Assembly: GCA_963817515.1 (NCBI GenBank)
Contig: CAWFPJ010000005.1
Span: 62,001-126,000, forward strand
Reading direction: 5' to 3'
DNA length: 64,000 nucleotides
DNA from: DATMNI01 sp963817515
Lineage (GTDB): Bacteria; Acidobacteriota; Terriglobia; Bryobacterales; Bryobacteraceae
The notes under the pieces: generated by a model
The model's database searches: none
Told to the model about the DNA's origin: nothing
The model's input: the letters and a program-made list of their open reading frames with translations, nothing else
In this document: piece by piece, positions 18,194-27,894 of the stretch
Numbering within the stretch: the stretch's first letter is position 1
Layout: the number at the start of each line of letters is the position of its first letter
Program-made: the position numbers and the translations under genes

Positions 18194-18985
18194 TTACTTG
18201 TTTGGGGTGGCGATAGCGAAATCCCAGACCTGAATGTTGAGCTTGCCCTCGGTGTACTCGATCACCGCGTACTCACCCGGGGGAAGCGGCTCCTTGGGCC
18301 AGATCTTATACAGGCCGCCGGGCGCCAGTTGCTTCTGGAAGGTTCCGACCATGGTGGGTTCCTCCACAACCTCCTTGGTGACCGGCATGAACGTCAGATT
18401 TTCGACGATCCGGACGTTCCCTTTGACCGTCAGTTTGCAGATGCCGAAGCGTTCCGTATCCGAAAGCTGCAGGAAGAGTTCCTGCTCCGGATTGGTGAAG
18501 ACATTCTGGGAATGCGTACCCTGCAATTCGAGCGTCCCCTTTCCCGCCACAACCGGAACCGGCGCCAGCTTCGCCAGAACCGAGCGTCCCTTATTGGTAT
18601 GGACGGTCGATTCGGCCAGCTTGATCACCTTGGCCTGATTGCCTTCCAGCCAGTAGACTCCGGGGTCCTGCGGAATCCGCGAAGTCTCCTTTTCCAATTC
18701 GCGCTCCACTTTTTCTTCTTGTTCGATCACCTTGGCGTCCTGGTCCAGTTTGGCCTTGCGCTGGGAAACTTCGGATTCGGTGCGCTTGAGATCCACCAGG
18801 TCGAGCGGCATGTCCTCCCACTGGCTCCGCTCCACGCTATAGAAGTGGACCCGGTCGGTCTGCACTTCATATTCGCGCACAACGTGATAGGAACCGTCTT
18901 TCAAGTAAAGCTTGAGGTTGGCCGCCCGGGCCGTGAAGACCATGGCCGTGGAAACGAGGATGAGGAAGGCCAGGTACTTACGCAT
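18194..18985 (-). CDS. Conserved exported protein of unknown function with coiled coil
   Basis: A 263-residue protein with a cleavable signal peptide (MRKYLAFLILVSTAMVFTARA). Residues 22-65 form a beta-rich SHOCT-less segment reading LKLYLKDGSYHVVREYEVQ, followed by a charged coiled coil (about 68-105, SEVSQRKAKLDQDAKVIEQE), then a beta-rich half ending EYAVIEYTEGKLNIQVWDFAI. I recognise the layout from hypothetical proteins of Acidobacteriota but no assigned function. It stands alone between the glycoside-hydrolase-like gene and the divergent tolC gene. Confidence 0.7.
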   Translation of the reverse strand: MRKYLAFLILVSTAMVFTARAANLKLYLKDGSYHVVREYEVQTDRVHFYSVERSQWEDMPLDLVDLKRTESEVSQRKAKLDQDAKVIEQEEKVERELEKETSRIPQDPGVYWLEGNQAKVIKLAESTVHTNKGRSVLAKLAPVPVVAGKGTLELQGTHSQNVFTNPEQELFLQLSDTERFGICKLTVKGNVRIVENLTFMPVTKEVVEEPTMVGTFQKQLAPGGLYKIWPKEPLPPGEYAVIEYTEGKLNIQVWDFAIATPNK

Positions 18986-19138
18986 ATACCTTTAACCTAC
19001 TCTACCGCAGGTGGCGTAAGCTAAGAATTCCTGAACCCGATCGTCTAATTATGCGTATACCCGAAGGAAGCAGCCGCCGGTCGAAACTATGGCCGGACAT
19101 TTTTTGACCATAATGGTTTCTTGAGGTCTCGATTGTCT

Positions 19139-21086
19139 ATGCGTTTCAAACCCCTCGTCTCGATCCTTCTTTGCTACGTCATCGCGTTGCCGGTCTTCGC
19201 ACAGACGCCCGAAATCTCGGGCGGCAACAACCACGGAGTGTGGTATGGACTCTCCAGGCCCTACCGGCCGTCACCGGTCGCCAGGATCAGCTTCGAAGAC
19301 TCGCCCCGGCTGGAAAAGCTGATGCGCGCCAATCTCATCTATCTTTCCCTGCGTGACGCCATTGCGCTGGCGCTCGAGAACAACCTGGACATCGAATCGG
19401 CGCGCCTCACTCCGAAATTGCAGGACGCCAACCTGTTGCGCGCCAGCGCCGGTTCGCTGCTGCGCAACGTGTCGAGCAGCGTTACTTCGGGACCCTCTTC
19501 GGCTTCGCTTGGCGTGCTCTCGGGAGCCAACTCCCTTGGGGGCGGCAGCGCCACCAGCACGGCGGGGACGGGCGGCGTGCTCAGCGGCCTCAGCGTGCAA
19601 CTGGCCGGCTCCGCGATTCCGAACCTGGACCCGGCCTTCATCATCAACGCGCAGTTCGCGCACCAGACGGCACCCCAATCCAGCAGCTTTGTGACCGGCA
19701 CCAACTTTCTGACCACGCAATACAACGCCCTGAACTACGGGATCCAGCAGAGCTACCTTACCGGCACCACCCTGTCGATCGGCATGGCGAACACCATTGG
19801 CCTGAAACAGAACTCGCCGAATAACGATTTCAACCCCACCACCAATGCCAGCCTGCAGTTCTCCTTCAGCCAGAACCTGCTGCAGGGCTTCGGACTAGCG
19901 GTCAACAATCGCGCCATCCGCGTGGCCAAGAATCAGCTTCACATTTCGGACCTGACCTTCAGGCAGCAGTTAATCGCCACCGTTACCAACGTGGTGAACC
20001 TTTATTGGGACCTGGTTTCTTTCAATGAAAGCCTCAAGGTGAAGCAGCACACCCTGGAGTTGAATACCAGCTTGTACGGCGACAACAAGCGCCGCGCCGA
20101 ATTGGGAGCGCTGGCTGAGATCGACATCATCCAGGCCGAATCCGAAATGAAAAGCAGCCAGCAGGACGTGATCACGGCGGAGACGCAGGTGATCCAGCAG
20201 GAGAATATATTGAAGAGCGTCCTGACGCGCTCCGGATTAGACAACATTGCCATCGCGACGGCGCGCATCGTGCCTACCGACAGCCCCGTAGTTCCCCCGC
20301 AAGAGGCAGTGCTGCCGCTTCAGGACCTGGTGGGACAGGCATTTCAGACCCGTACGGAACTGGAGCAGAGCCGCATTGCCATGGAGGATTCGCGCATCAG
20401 CATGCTGGGGACGAAAAACGCGCTGCTGCCTACGCTCAGCGTGTTTGCCAACGCCTCCAACAGTGCGCTGGCCGGGCAGGTGAATACTTTGCCGGTTACG
20501 GTGACGGTCAACGGACAGCCGTTCACCACCACCCGCACCCCGGCCGATGTGAACGGGTATTTCCTGGGCGGCTACGGCACGATTCTGTCGCAGTTGTTCG
20601 GGCGCAACTTCCCCAATTACAGCGCGGGTTTTCAGCTCACCATGCCGATTCGCAACCGGGCGGCGCAGGCCGACATGATCACCGACGAGCTCAACTACCG
20701 GACGCAGCAGATCCAGGACAAGCAATTGCAGAACAGCATCAAGCTGAACGTGCTGAATGCTCAGACAGCCCTGAGGCAGGCGCGCGCCGGCGTATGAGAC
20801 CGCAGTGGTGGCGCGCAAGCTGCAAGAACAGACGCTGGCCGGCGAACGGCGGAAGTATGAGTTGGGAACTTCCAGTATTTTGAATGTGGTCATCGTGCAG
20901 CGCGACACCACTACCCGCGAACTGGCCGAGGTGGATGCCCGCAACCAGTACATTCGCGCGCGCGTCTCTCTGCAACAAGTTCTGGGCACTACGCTCGAAG
21001 ATTACAACGTCAATGTCGATGAGGCCAAGAAAGGCGTGGTGGGCCGTGAGCCGGATTTGATTCCGGCGGTGGGACGGGCGCGGTAA
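19139..21086 (+). CDS. TolC-family outer-membrane efflux protein, broken by a +1 frameshift
   Basis: Signal peptide MRFKPLVSILLCYVIALPVFA, then a TolC fold: LSLRDAIALALENNLDIESARL at the start, coiled helices such as LKVKQHTLELNTSLYGDNKRRAELGALAEIDIIQAES, and a repeated half (ELEQSRIAMEDSRISMLGTKNALLPTLS style). At about 20789 one extra G turns ARAAYETAVVARKLQ into an early stop at 20797; skipping it continues as QTLAGERRKYELGTSSILNVV to 21086, giving a 648-residue protein. ATG 19139 is preferred to TTG 19121 because of the signal peptide. It would form the outer-membrane duct of a tripartite pump; no adaptor gene lies beside it. Confidence 0.85.
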
Positions 21087-21109
21087 AGGAAGCACCGCTT
21101 ACTCACGTG

Positions 21110-21189
21110 CGCGGCTCGGCTGGGTTAGCATGCTGGTACGGAACAGAGCCGCGACCGTAAGGGAGCGTTTCTTCGGCGCTAGTCGCTCC
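21110..21189. repeat. Intergenic element with two hairpins
   Basis: CGCGGCTC (21110-21117) pairs with GAGCCGCG (21146-21153), and GGAGCG (21162-21167) pairs with CGCTCC (21184-21189). The element fills the gap between the convergent tolC and orphan-permease genes and overlaps the last codons of the latter. It could act as a bidirectional terminator or be a dispersed repeat; only one copy is in this window. Confidence 0.5.
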
Positions 21190-23576
21190 TTAGCGCTTGA
21201 AGCGGATCTCCGGTGGCGGCTTTCCATGCCGGGCGGGCGCTGGCCACTGCTCCGATCGCCAGCAGCAACACACCCGCGCCCACATAAGTTACCGGATCGT
21301 TACTGGCGATTTCATAAAGAAGGCTGGCCAGAAGGCGGCACAGAAGCAACGCGGCCACCAGGCTGACGGCGAGGCCCGCGGCCAGAGGCAGCATGGCGCC
21401 TTCGCATAACAACGGCAATAATCTTGGAGGGAGTGGCGCCCAACGCCACCCGGATTCCGACCTCCCGCGCCCTCAGTGCGGTGGTATACGCAACCACGCT
21501 ATAGACTCCGGCGGAGGTGAGCAGCAATGCCAGACCGCCGAGCACGGAAAACACCCAGGCGGAGAAGCGCGGGCGCCAGATGGAATCGGTGATCACGTCG
21601 TTCATGGTTTCCACCTTGACGATGGGTTGGTTGGGGTCCACCGCCCAAACTTCCTTGCGCAGCGTGGCGGCCAGCGACAAAGGTTCGCCCGACGTCCTGA
21701 CTACGATGGTCGATAGAAACACGCCAAAGACAAGCTGCTGGTAAGGCAGATACATTTCGGCCTTTGCGGGTTGCTCATAACTCATCTGGGGCGTATTCCT
21801 CACCACCCCCACCACTATGGGCCCCTCACCCGAACCCTCACCCGGCAGAGCGTGGCCCAATGGATCGCGGTTCGGAAACTGTTGGTGCGCAAGAAACTCA
21901 TTGATAATGGCAACGCGGGGGGCGCCGGTTTGATCCGCGTCGGAAAAAATGCGGCCGGCCACCAGCGGAATCCCCATTGCAGAAAAGTAATCCGGGCTGA
22001 TGGTTCGGGTGGGAACCGGCACGAGTTCGCCATCGGGTCCAAGGATATTAACGGCGGTGTTGGCCGTGGATAACGGGAGATTATTGACGACCGCGATGGC
22101 CCTTACGCCGGGGATGCCCTTGAGGCGCTCGACCAGTGCATGATGGTAAGCCATCTGCCGCGGCTTGGTGTCATACTTGCCGCTGGGCCGCGTTTGCGTG
22201 ATGCTGCCGATGGGCACCCGCATGGTGAGCACATGGTCCGCATGAAAACCGTGGTCCGCCTGCTGCAGCCGGATCAGGCTGCGAATCATCAGGCCCGAAC
22301 CAACCAGCAGGAGAAAGGCGAAGGCGGCTTCGCACGCGATCAGGATGGAAAAGAGGCGCGTCCCACCCTTCGACCCTCCGGCCGCCTGCCCGCTGCGCAA
22401 CACGGCTTGCAGGTCCGTCTTCGACGCCAGCAAGACCGGGGCGATGCTGAATATGCACGCCAGCAGCAAACACAAGACCGCGTTAAATATGAGCACGCGC
22501 TGGTTGACCGCGACGCGCTGGATATGCGGAAGCACAATGGGCAGTGCGGCGATTTGACGGGTCAGAAATTGCAGCCCGCAGTACGCCACCGCGATCCCCG
22601 TTCCGCTGCCCAGCACCGCCAGCACGAAACTCTCGGCCAGGAGCTGCCGCATAACGCGCCAGAACCCCGCGCCCAGCGATGCCCGGATGGCGATTTCCCG
22701 TTGGCGCTGCACGGCGCGGCTCAGCAGCAGGCTGCCTACATCGGCGCAGGCTATCAACAGAACCAGGCCCACCGCGGCCAGAACGAAGACCAGGGTCATT
22801 TCGTATTTCTGGCCCAGGGTGTCCCGCCACTGCGACACCACGATCCGCACACCGGCTTTCTTTTGCGGGTCCTCCCGTTGCAATTGAAGGGCGACAATCT
22901 GCATGGCGCTTTGCGCCTGGGCAAGGGAAATTCCCTTTCTGGTTCGCGCCACTACCTCCACGAGGTCGGTAGTTGCGGGGGTCAGGCGCAGAGGAAGCCA
23001 CATCTCCACATCGGAATACGGGAACTCGAATTCTGGCGGCATTACGCCGACAATTGTGTAGCGGGCATCCAGGATGTCGATGGCGCGGCCAATCGCGCCG
23101 GGGTCGGCATGAAACAGGCGCCGCCAGAGCCGGTCGCTGAGCACGGCCGCGTTGGGGGCATTGAATTCGCCATCCGAATCCATCAGAGTTCGACCCAGGT
23201 GGGCATGGACACCGAGCAGAGAGAACAGTCCGGTGGATGTTCGCCGCGCGACAACCTGCTGCGGCTCACCGGCGCCGGTGAACGTGACATCGTCCCTGAG
23301 GTGGGCGGCGGATTTTTCGAACACGTCACTGCGATTGAGCCAGCGCAGATAATCCTGCGCCGGAACGCGGCTGTCGCCGTTCTTGCCGGTGGTCTCTTGG
23401 ATGCGGACCAGCCTGGCGGAAGATTCGTAAGGAAGCGGCCGCAGAAGCACGGCATCGACAATGCTGAAGACTGCCGTGTTGGCGCCAATTCCGAGGGCCA
23501 GTATGGCAGTGACGGCGGCGGTGAAAAGGGGGTTCTTGCGCAGCCAGCGCATCGCCCACAGAAGATCTCGGATCAT
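21179..23576 (-). CDS. Acidobacterial orphan MacB-like ABC permease (ADOP type), broken by a frameshift
   Basis: An FtsX/MacB-type permease without a linked ATPase. It starts MIRDLLWAMRWLRKNPLFTAAV, has a periplasmic domain, then duplicated FtsX modules (AAVGLVLLIACADVGSLLLSRA and VYSVVAYTTALRAREVGIRVALGA). This duplicated, ATPase-less form is abundant in Acidobacteriota. Near 21403 the frame breaks: the first frame ends in RRRHAASGRG, while the frame one step over reads EGAMLPLAAGLAVSLVAALL and ends at the stop at 21179 (DPLQALRSD). Restored length is 798 residues, normal for the family. Its real role is unknown; export or signalling is usually guessed. Confidence 0.82.
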
Positions 23577-23592
23577 ACTAACGAATTAGTAT
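23575..23592 (-). promoter_or_regulatory. Inverted repeat overlapping the orphan-permease start codon
   Basis: ATACTAA-CGAA-TTAGTAT is a perfect 7-bp inverted repeat whose left arm overlaps the ATG at 23576. On the minus strand a TATACT-like -10 box lies about 12-18 nt before the ATG, so a transcript would start almost at the start codon. It looks like an operator for a dimeric repressor (PadR-like or BlaI-like regulators are usual partners of such genes), but no regulator gene is adjacent. Confidence 0.5.
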
Positions 23593-23601
23593 ATACCGGG
23601 A

Positions 23602-23664
23602 ACCCGTGGCCGAGACCACCGGCGTCACCATCGCAAACCGGTGGCCGAGACCACCGGCGTTACT
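23602..23664. repeat. Two tandem copies of the palindromic CCGGCGG-type repeat
   Basis: Two copies 35 bp apart (23602-23629 and 23637-23664). The second has stem CCGGTGG (23638-23644) pairing with CCACCGG (23651-23657), a compensated variant of the CCGGCGG/CCGCCGG stem of the other family copies, followed by the conserved GCGTTAC. That GTTA supplies the TAA stop codon of the S9 peptidase on the minus strand. Confidence 0.75.
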
Positions 23665-25627
23665 CAGCGCCGGCGGACGACACGTGGTCCCCGGTTTTCT
23701 TCAGGTACTTTTGCAGAAATTCGAGTTGCTTCCGCCAGGCGTCCAGCCGGTGCTCGCGCTGCGTGAACCCGTGGCCTTCTCCCGGATACGTGAAATAGGC
23801 GAAGGGCTTGCCCGCTTGTTTTAGAGCCGCGGCCAACTGTTGCGATTCCTGCGGAGGCACTTGCGGATCCTGTTCGCCATGAAGAATCAGCAGGGGCGTC
23901 TCAATCCGCGCCACATCCGGAAGGATGTTGGCCTTGCGATAAACCGCGGGCTTCTCGTGCGGCGTGCCGCCCATCTTGGTCTCCCAGCGGATCTTCGAAT
24001 TGCGGTTAGTGTACTGCAGAAACAGCGCGCGGTCCACCACGCCATACAGCTCAAGGGCGGCGGCGAACAGACCCGGAAGCTTGGTCACGGCGTTGGCGAC
24101 TACGGTTCCCCCGTGGCTGCCGCCGCCGATCGCGATCCGCTTCGGGTCCGCCAGTCCCTGATCGACCAGAAACTTCACCGCGGCGGCGATGTCGTCAATT
24201 TCGCCGCCGCCGGAATCCTCTACGTTCAGGTTGCGGAATTTTTCGCCGTAGCCCGTGCTCCCGCGGAAATTCGGACGGAGCACGATATAGCCTTCCTGGG
24301 CCAGGAAGAACGGCCACGAAGAGAAACCGATGGTGTCCTGTCCTTCGGGACCACCGTGCGCCCAAATGACAGCGGGGTAGCGCGTGCCCGCATGGAATCC
24401 CAGAGGCCGGTTCAGAATTCCGGCGACGGGCACGCCGTCTTTGCTCTTAAAGTGCACCACCTCCGGCGCGGAAAGCCCGGCCCGTTCGAACTTCGAAGGT
24501 TCGAGCTGTCCATACGGATGCGCCGGCTGGCTGCCATCGACGCCGGCAACGTACAAGCCCCCCGCATGCAGCGGCGTCGTGAAATGGAAGTAGATCGACT
24601 TGCCGTCGGGCAGCCACTCCGGGCCGTTTTCGATTCCCGCGCCCAGCTTGGTAAGCCGGCGCGGCGGGCCATTCAGCGGAACAATCCAGATGTGGCGCTC
24701 TTCGGGATTATCACGGTTGGAAACGATGGCGATCGAGCGTCCGTCCGGCGAGTACACCGGAGTCTCGTCCTCGGATTCGCCGCGCGTCAATTGCTTCGGC
24801 TTCCCACCCGCCGCTGGAATCAGCCAGACTTTGTCCCACCCGCTATCCTGCAGGATCACGGCCAGCGTCTTGCTGTCGGGCGCCCAAGCTGCCGTATTTA
24901 CGGCCCACGCGCCGCCGCGATCGTTCTTCGCAGTGTAGAGAACCGTCGGAGTGCCTTTCACGGTACCCGAAGCCGCATCGAACGCCAGAACCTTCAACTT
25001 GCCCGAGAAGAATTTCCGGGAGCGCTCGGTATAGGAAATCCTGGTGCCGTCCGGAGACCAGGCGGGCTCGGGATTGAAGCGGTCGGAACTGACCGCGTCG
25101 CCCAGATGGTCGGGGCCTTCGTAGATTTCCCCCGCGGCCAGCAAGTTGGTGGTGCGGCCATCCTCGCTGACAACGTACAGTTGGTTCTGGCCGCTATGCC
25201 CGGACTGGAAGAGAATCCACTTCCCGTTGGGATTCCAACGCGGCGTATGATCGGTAGCGCCGCGCGGATCGCCCGGTCCAGCCTTGCCTTCGGTAAGGCG
25301 CCGGGCTTCGTTGCTGCCTTCCGCCGCCACCCAAATTGCGCCCTGGCTGACGAATGCCAGCTTTTTACCGTCGGGCGACCAGCTCAGTTCGGACTTCTGC
25401 CCCGGCGCCGACGTGAACGGCACGGCAGCGCCTCCTTCGACCGGCGTGAACACGATCTGCCCGTTTGAAGCGCTGGCGAAGTGCCTGCCATCGGGAGTGA
25501 GCGCAGGCCCCCCACGGCCGCCGCGGCCGCCGCCGTCCGACAAAAGATCATCAAGCGTGAGCTTCAACGGCTGAGTCTGCGCGGTCAGCGTGCCGGCAAC
25601 CAACAGGGTGTACAGAAATGGCTTCAT
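23660..25627 (-). CDS. Exported S9-family peptidase (prolyl oligopeptidase/acylaminoacyl-peptidase-like)
   Basis: A 655-residue protein with signal peptide MKPFLYTLLVAGTLTAQ, a Gly/Arg-rich stretch (about 32-40), a seven-bladed WD40/TolB-like propeller (repeats like LSWSPDGKKLAFVS, PVYSPDGRSIAIVS) and a C-terminal alpha/beta hydrolase domain. The catalytic triad is visible: Ser in GGGSHGGTV, Asp in HGEQDPQVP and His in GEGHGF. The oxyanion region is WAHGGPEGQ. It should cleave short peptides in the periplasm. The stop codon is provided by the adjacent palindromic repeat, and the gene lies head-to-tail between the orphan permease and the TonB-receptor remnant. Confidence 0.9.
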   Translation of the reverse strand: MKPFLYTLLVAGTLTAQTQPLKLTLDDLLSDGGGRGGRGGPALTPDGRHFASASNGQIVFTPVEGGAAVPFTSAPGQKSELSWSPDGKKLAFVSQGAIWVAAEGSNEARRLTEGKAGPGDPRGATDHTPRWNPNGKWILFQSGHSGQNQLYVVSEDGRTTNLLAAGEIYEGPDHLGDAVSSDRFNPEPAWSPDGTRISYTERSRKFFSGKLKVLAFDAASGTVKGTPTVLYTAKNDRGGAWAVNTAAWAPDSKTLAVILQDSGWDKVWLIPAAGGKPKQLTRGESEDETPVYSPDGRSIAIVSNRDNPEERHIWIVPLNGPPRRLTKLGAGIENGPEWLPDGKSIYFHFTTPLHAGGLYVAGVDGSQPAHPYGQLEPSKFERAGLSAPEVVHFKSKDGVPVAGILNRPLGFHAGTRYPAVIWAHGGPEGQDTIGFSSWPFFLAQEGYIVLRPNFRGSTGYGEKFRNLNVEDSGGGEIDDIAAAVKFLVDQGLADPKRIAIGGGSHGGTVVANAVTKLPGLFAAALELYGVVDRALFLQYTNRNSKIRWETKMGGTPHEKPAVYRKANILPDVARIETPLLILHGEQDPQVPPQESQQLAAALKQAGKPFAYFTYPGEGHGFTQREHRLDAWRKQLEFLQKYLKKTGDHVSSAGAE

Positions 25628-25645
25628 CGGCTTTCTCCTCTGTAA

Positions 25646-27635
25646 TTAGAAGTTGAACTTTGCCACCAGCACCAGCACGCGGCCGGACACGATGGCGCCT
25701 TGTCCCGTCCCATAAATGCTGGTGGGGGAGCTGACCGTGCTGGTGATGGTTCCGAACGACCCCGCAGTCACATTACCATTGGGCACGGCAGTTGCAGCGC
25801 GTGGCTCCAGGCGTAGCTGATCTGGACGCGATGGCCGCAGCCTGCGAGCTGGCCGGGTCGGCCGCCAATCCTACGGATCCGAAGCTCACCGTCGGGCTGA
25901 ATTTGTTGGGCGAATTGCCGAAGACATTCGCCGCCACGTTTCCCGCCGGCGCATTCGCGAACAGGCCGACGCCGGCGCGGATCACGGTCTTGCCTGAACC
26001 GAACGGCGAATATACAATGCCCAATCGCGGCTCCGGTATGAAGCCCTCCATCTTCGCGTACGCATTGTGAATCCCGGTAACAATGGTGGCATTGTAGGGC
26101 ACGTTTGCACCCGCCTGGTAGCCGGGTGCCAGGAAGCCGGTCTTGAATAGAGAGAAGCAACTCTCCTGGCAGGAGGGATTTCCGTTCTGTTTGAAACGGA
26201 TGCCATAAGTGAGCTTCACGTTCTTCGCCACGGCCCACTCGTCCTGGGCGTAGAGGTTCAGCGAATAGAAGCGGATGTGCGCCGCCTGCAGCAGCGGGAA
26301 GGACTGCGTGAACCGGCTGCCCGTGCTGGTGCTGTTCACCGTGCCGATGGCGAAATCCTGAATGTCGCTGAACGCATAAGCGCCCACGGCCGATCCGCTG
26401 GCGATGCTGCTATCCGTCACCCGGTTGGCGCGATGGTTGATCCCCACCTGCATCGTATGACGGCCATGGCTGAAGGACAGGTCGTCAATTACTTGGAATT
26501 GCTGGCCGCGCCTTCCGGTGGGAAGGGCCGGGCTGATGGCGGCAAAGCCTCCTCCGTTGGCGCCGCCGTCGGTGAAGGAAAACTTTGACGGCACAAGGTC
26601 AACCGCCTTCTGGAAATCCGGCACTCCCGTGATCACCGAGTACCAGTTGCCGCTGAGGACGAAGTTGTTCACCAGCGTCGGCGTGATGACGAAGGTGTGG
26701 TTGAGTTGGGGAATGATCCACGGCTGATCGCTCAGCCGGTTGAAGGCGGGGCTGAGCGGACTGGTGCTGCTGGCTTGCAAGCCCCAGTCCTCGCTAATAC
26801 GGAAGTAGACGCGCTGTTTGGAATTTATTTCGTGATCGATTCGTCCGGCCACTAAGCTCTCGGTATTTACATTGGACGTATTGGTGCCAAACGCCAAGGC
26901 GCAGGGAGTGTCCACGCCGAATCGCGGACCGCTCGAACCGTTCACATAGGTGCACGCCGGCCATGCGGCCATACTGCGCGCTGTAGGCGTTGAGGATCAC
27001 GGCCGCTTCGGCAATCTCATTGGACCCTAGCGTATTGTTGCTGGCACCGGATTTGTTGTTGTTATTGTACGGCTCGGTAATGTCCGCGCCGTTCATGGTG
27101 TACAGACCCGCATTCAAGGGAAGTCCGTTGGCGTTGAAATTGTTGTTGCCGCCCCCCGCGTTGAGACGCAAGCCCGGCGTGGAGAAAGCGAAGTTGGTGA
27201 TGTCGCCGCCGTTAACCGGAAGATTTTCAATTTGCCGCGTGCCGTAGGATGTAGACTGGTTGGCATTTTCGGTTTGCAGCAGGCCAGCGTCCGCCTGGAC
27301 CTCAATGCTCTGCTCGGTGCCCTGCACGGTCAGCACCAGGTCCACGCCTCGTTCCTGTCCTACCACAAGCGAGAACTTGAGAGTGCCCGATTTCAGACCG
27401 GTAGTTTGCGCCGAGATCGAATACTCTCCGGGCTTAAGAAGCGGTACCGGCCGGTCTCGTTGGTGGTGGTTGAGCGGGGCTCGTTGGTGGCCGCGTACGT
27501 AATGGTAACCGCGGCTCCGGGGACGACGGCCCCGCTCGCGTCAGTCACCAGTCCGGTTGCATTTCCAGTGGTGAGGGTCTGGCCGTGAATCGCACCAGTC
27601 AGCAGTAGCGCCATCGTTGGAAATATGAATTTCAT
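25646..27635 (-). pseudogene. TonB-dependent receptor-like gene, degenerate with internal deletions
   Basis: Remains of an acidobacterial Oar-like outer-membrane receptor. The N-terminus is intact (signal peptide, then GNATGLVTDASGAVVPGAAVTITY, a carboxypeptidase-regulatory fold), the frame breaks at about 27440, resumes with the plug (ENLPVNGGDITNFAFSTPGLRL), breaks again near 26960 and resumes in the barrel (ESLVAGRIDHEINSKQRVYF, FYSLNLYAQDEWAVAKNVKL). After about 25800 it shifts once more and ends in a barrel-type C-terminus (GRVLVLVAKFNF). The total, under 2 kb, is far shorter than the roughly 3.3 kb usual for the family, so large internal pieces are missing as well as frames changed. Confidence 0.8.
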
Positions 27636-27779
27636 GCAGCCTCCTAAAACTCAGAAAACCGCAAGCCGGGGCGATACTGAGCGCGAGAAGCTGTGCAGAG
27701 GGGGGCCCTGCGATCGTGGAAGGCGCCTGGGAGGCTATCGCTCCCGAGCCTTCAAATGCAGCTTTTCACGTAATATGTA

Positions 27780-27818
27780 CTATCTTGATAGAGTATAGTG
27801 TGATTGCCCGCGCGTCAA
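27780..27818 (-). promoter_or_regulatory. Sigma70-like promoter and palindrome for the TonB-receptor remnant
   Basis: On the minus strand TTGACG (27813-27818) and TATACT (27792-27797) are separated by 15 bp, and directly downstream lies the palindrome CTATC-TT-GATAG (27780-27791), placed where a repressor would block transcription start. The region separates the receptor remnant from the divergent PQQ dehydrogenase. The spacing is shorter than ideal, so the promoter is tentative. Farther right, CGCGAA-TAA-TTCGCG (27848-27862) is a second inverted repeat before the dehydrogenase gene. Confidence 0.45.
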
Positions 27819-27894
27819 GAAAATTTCGGCGGAGCCACCGTCCGGTGCGCGAATAATTCGCGGGGGTTGCGGACCAGGTTCTATACTGTGGGCT

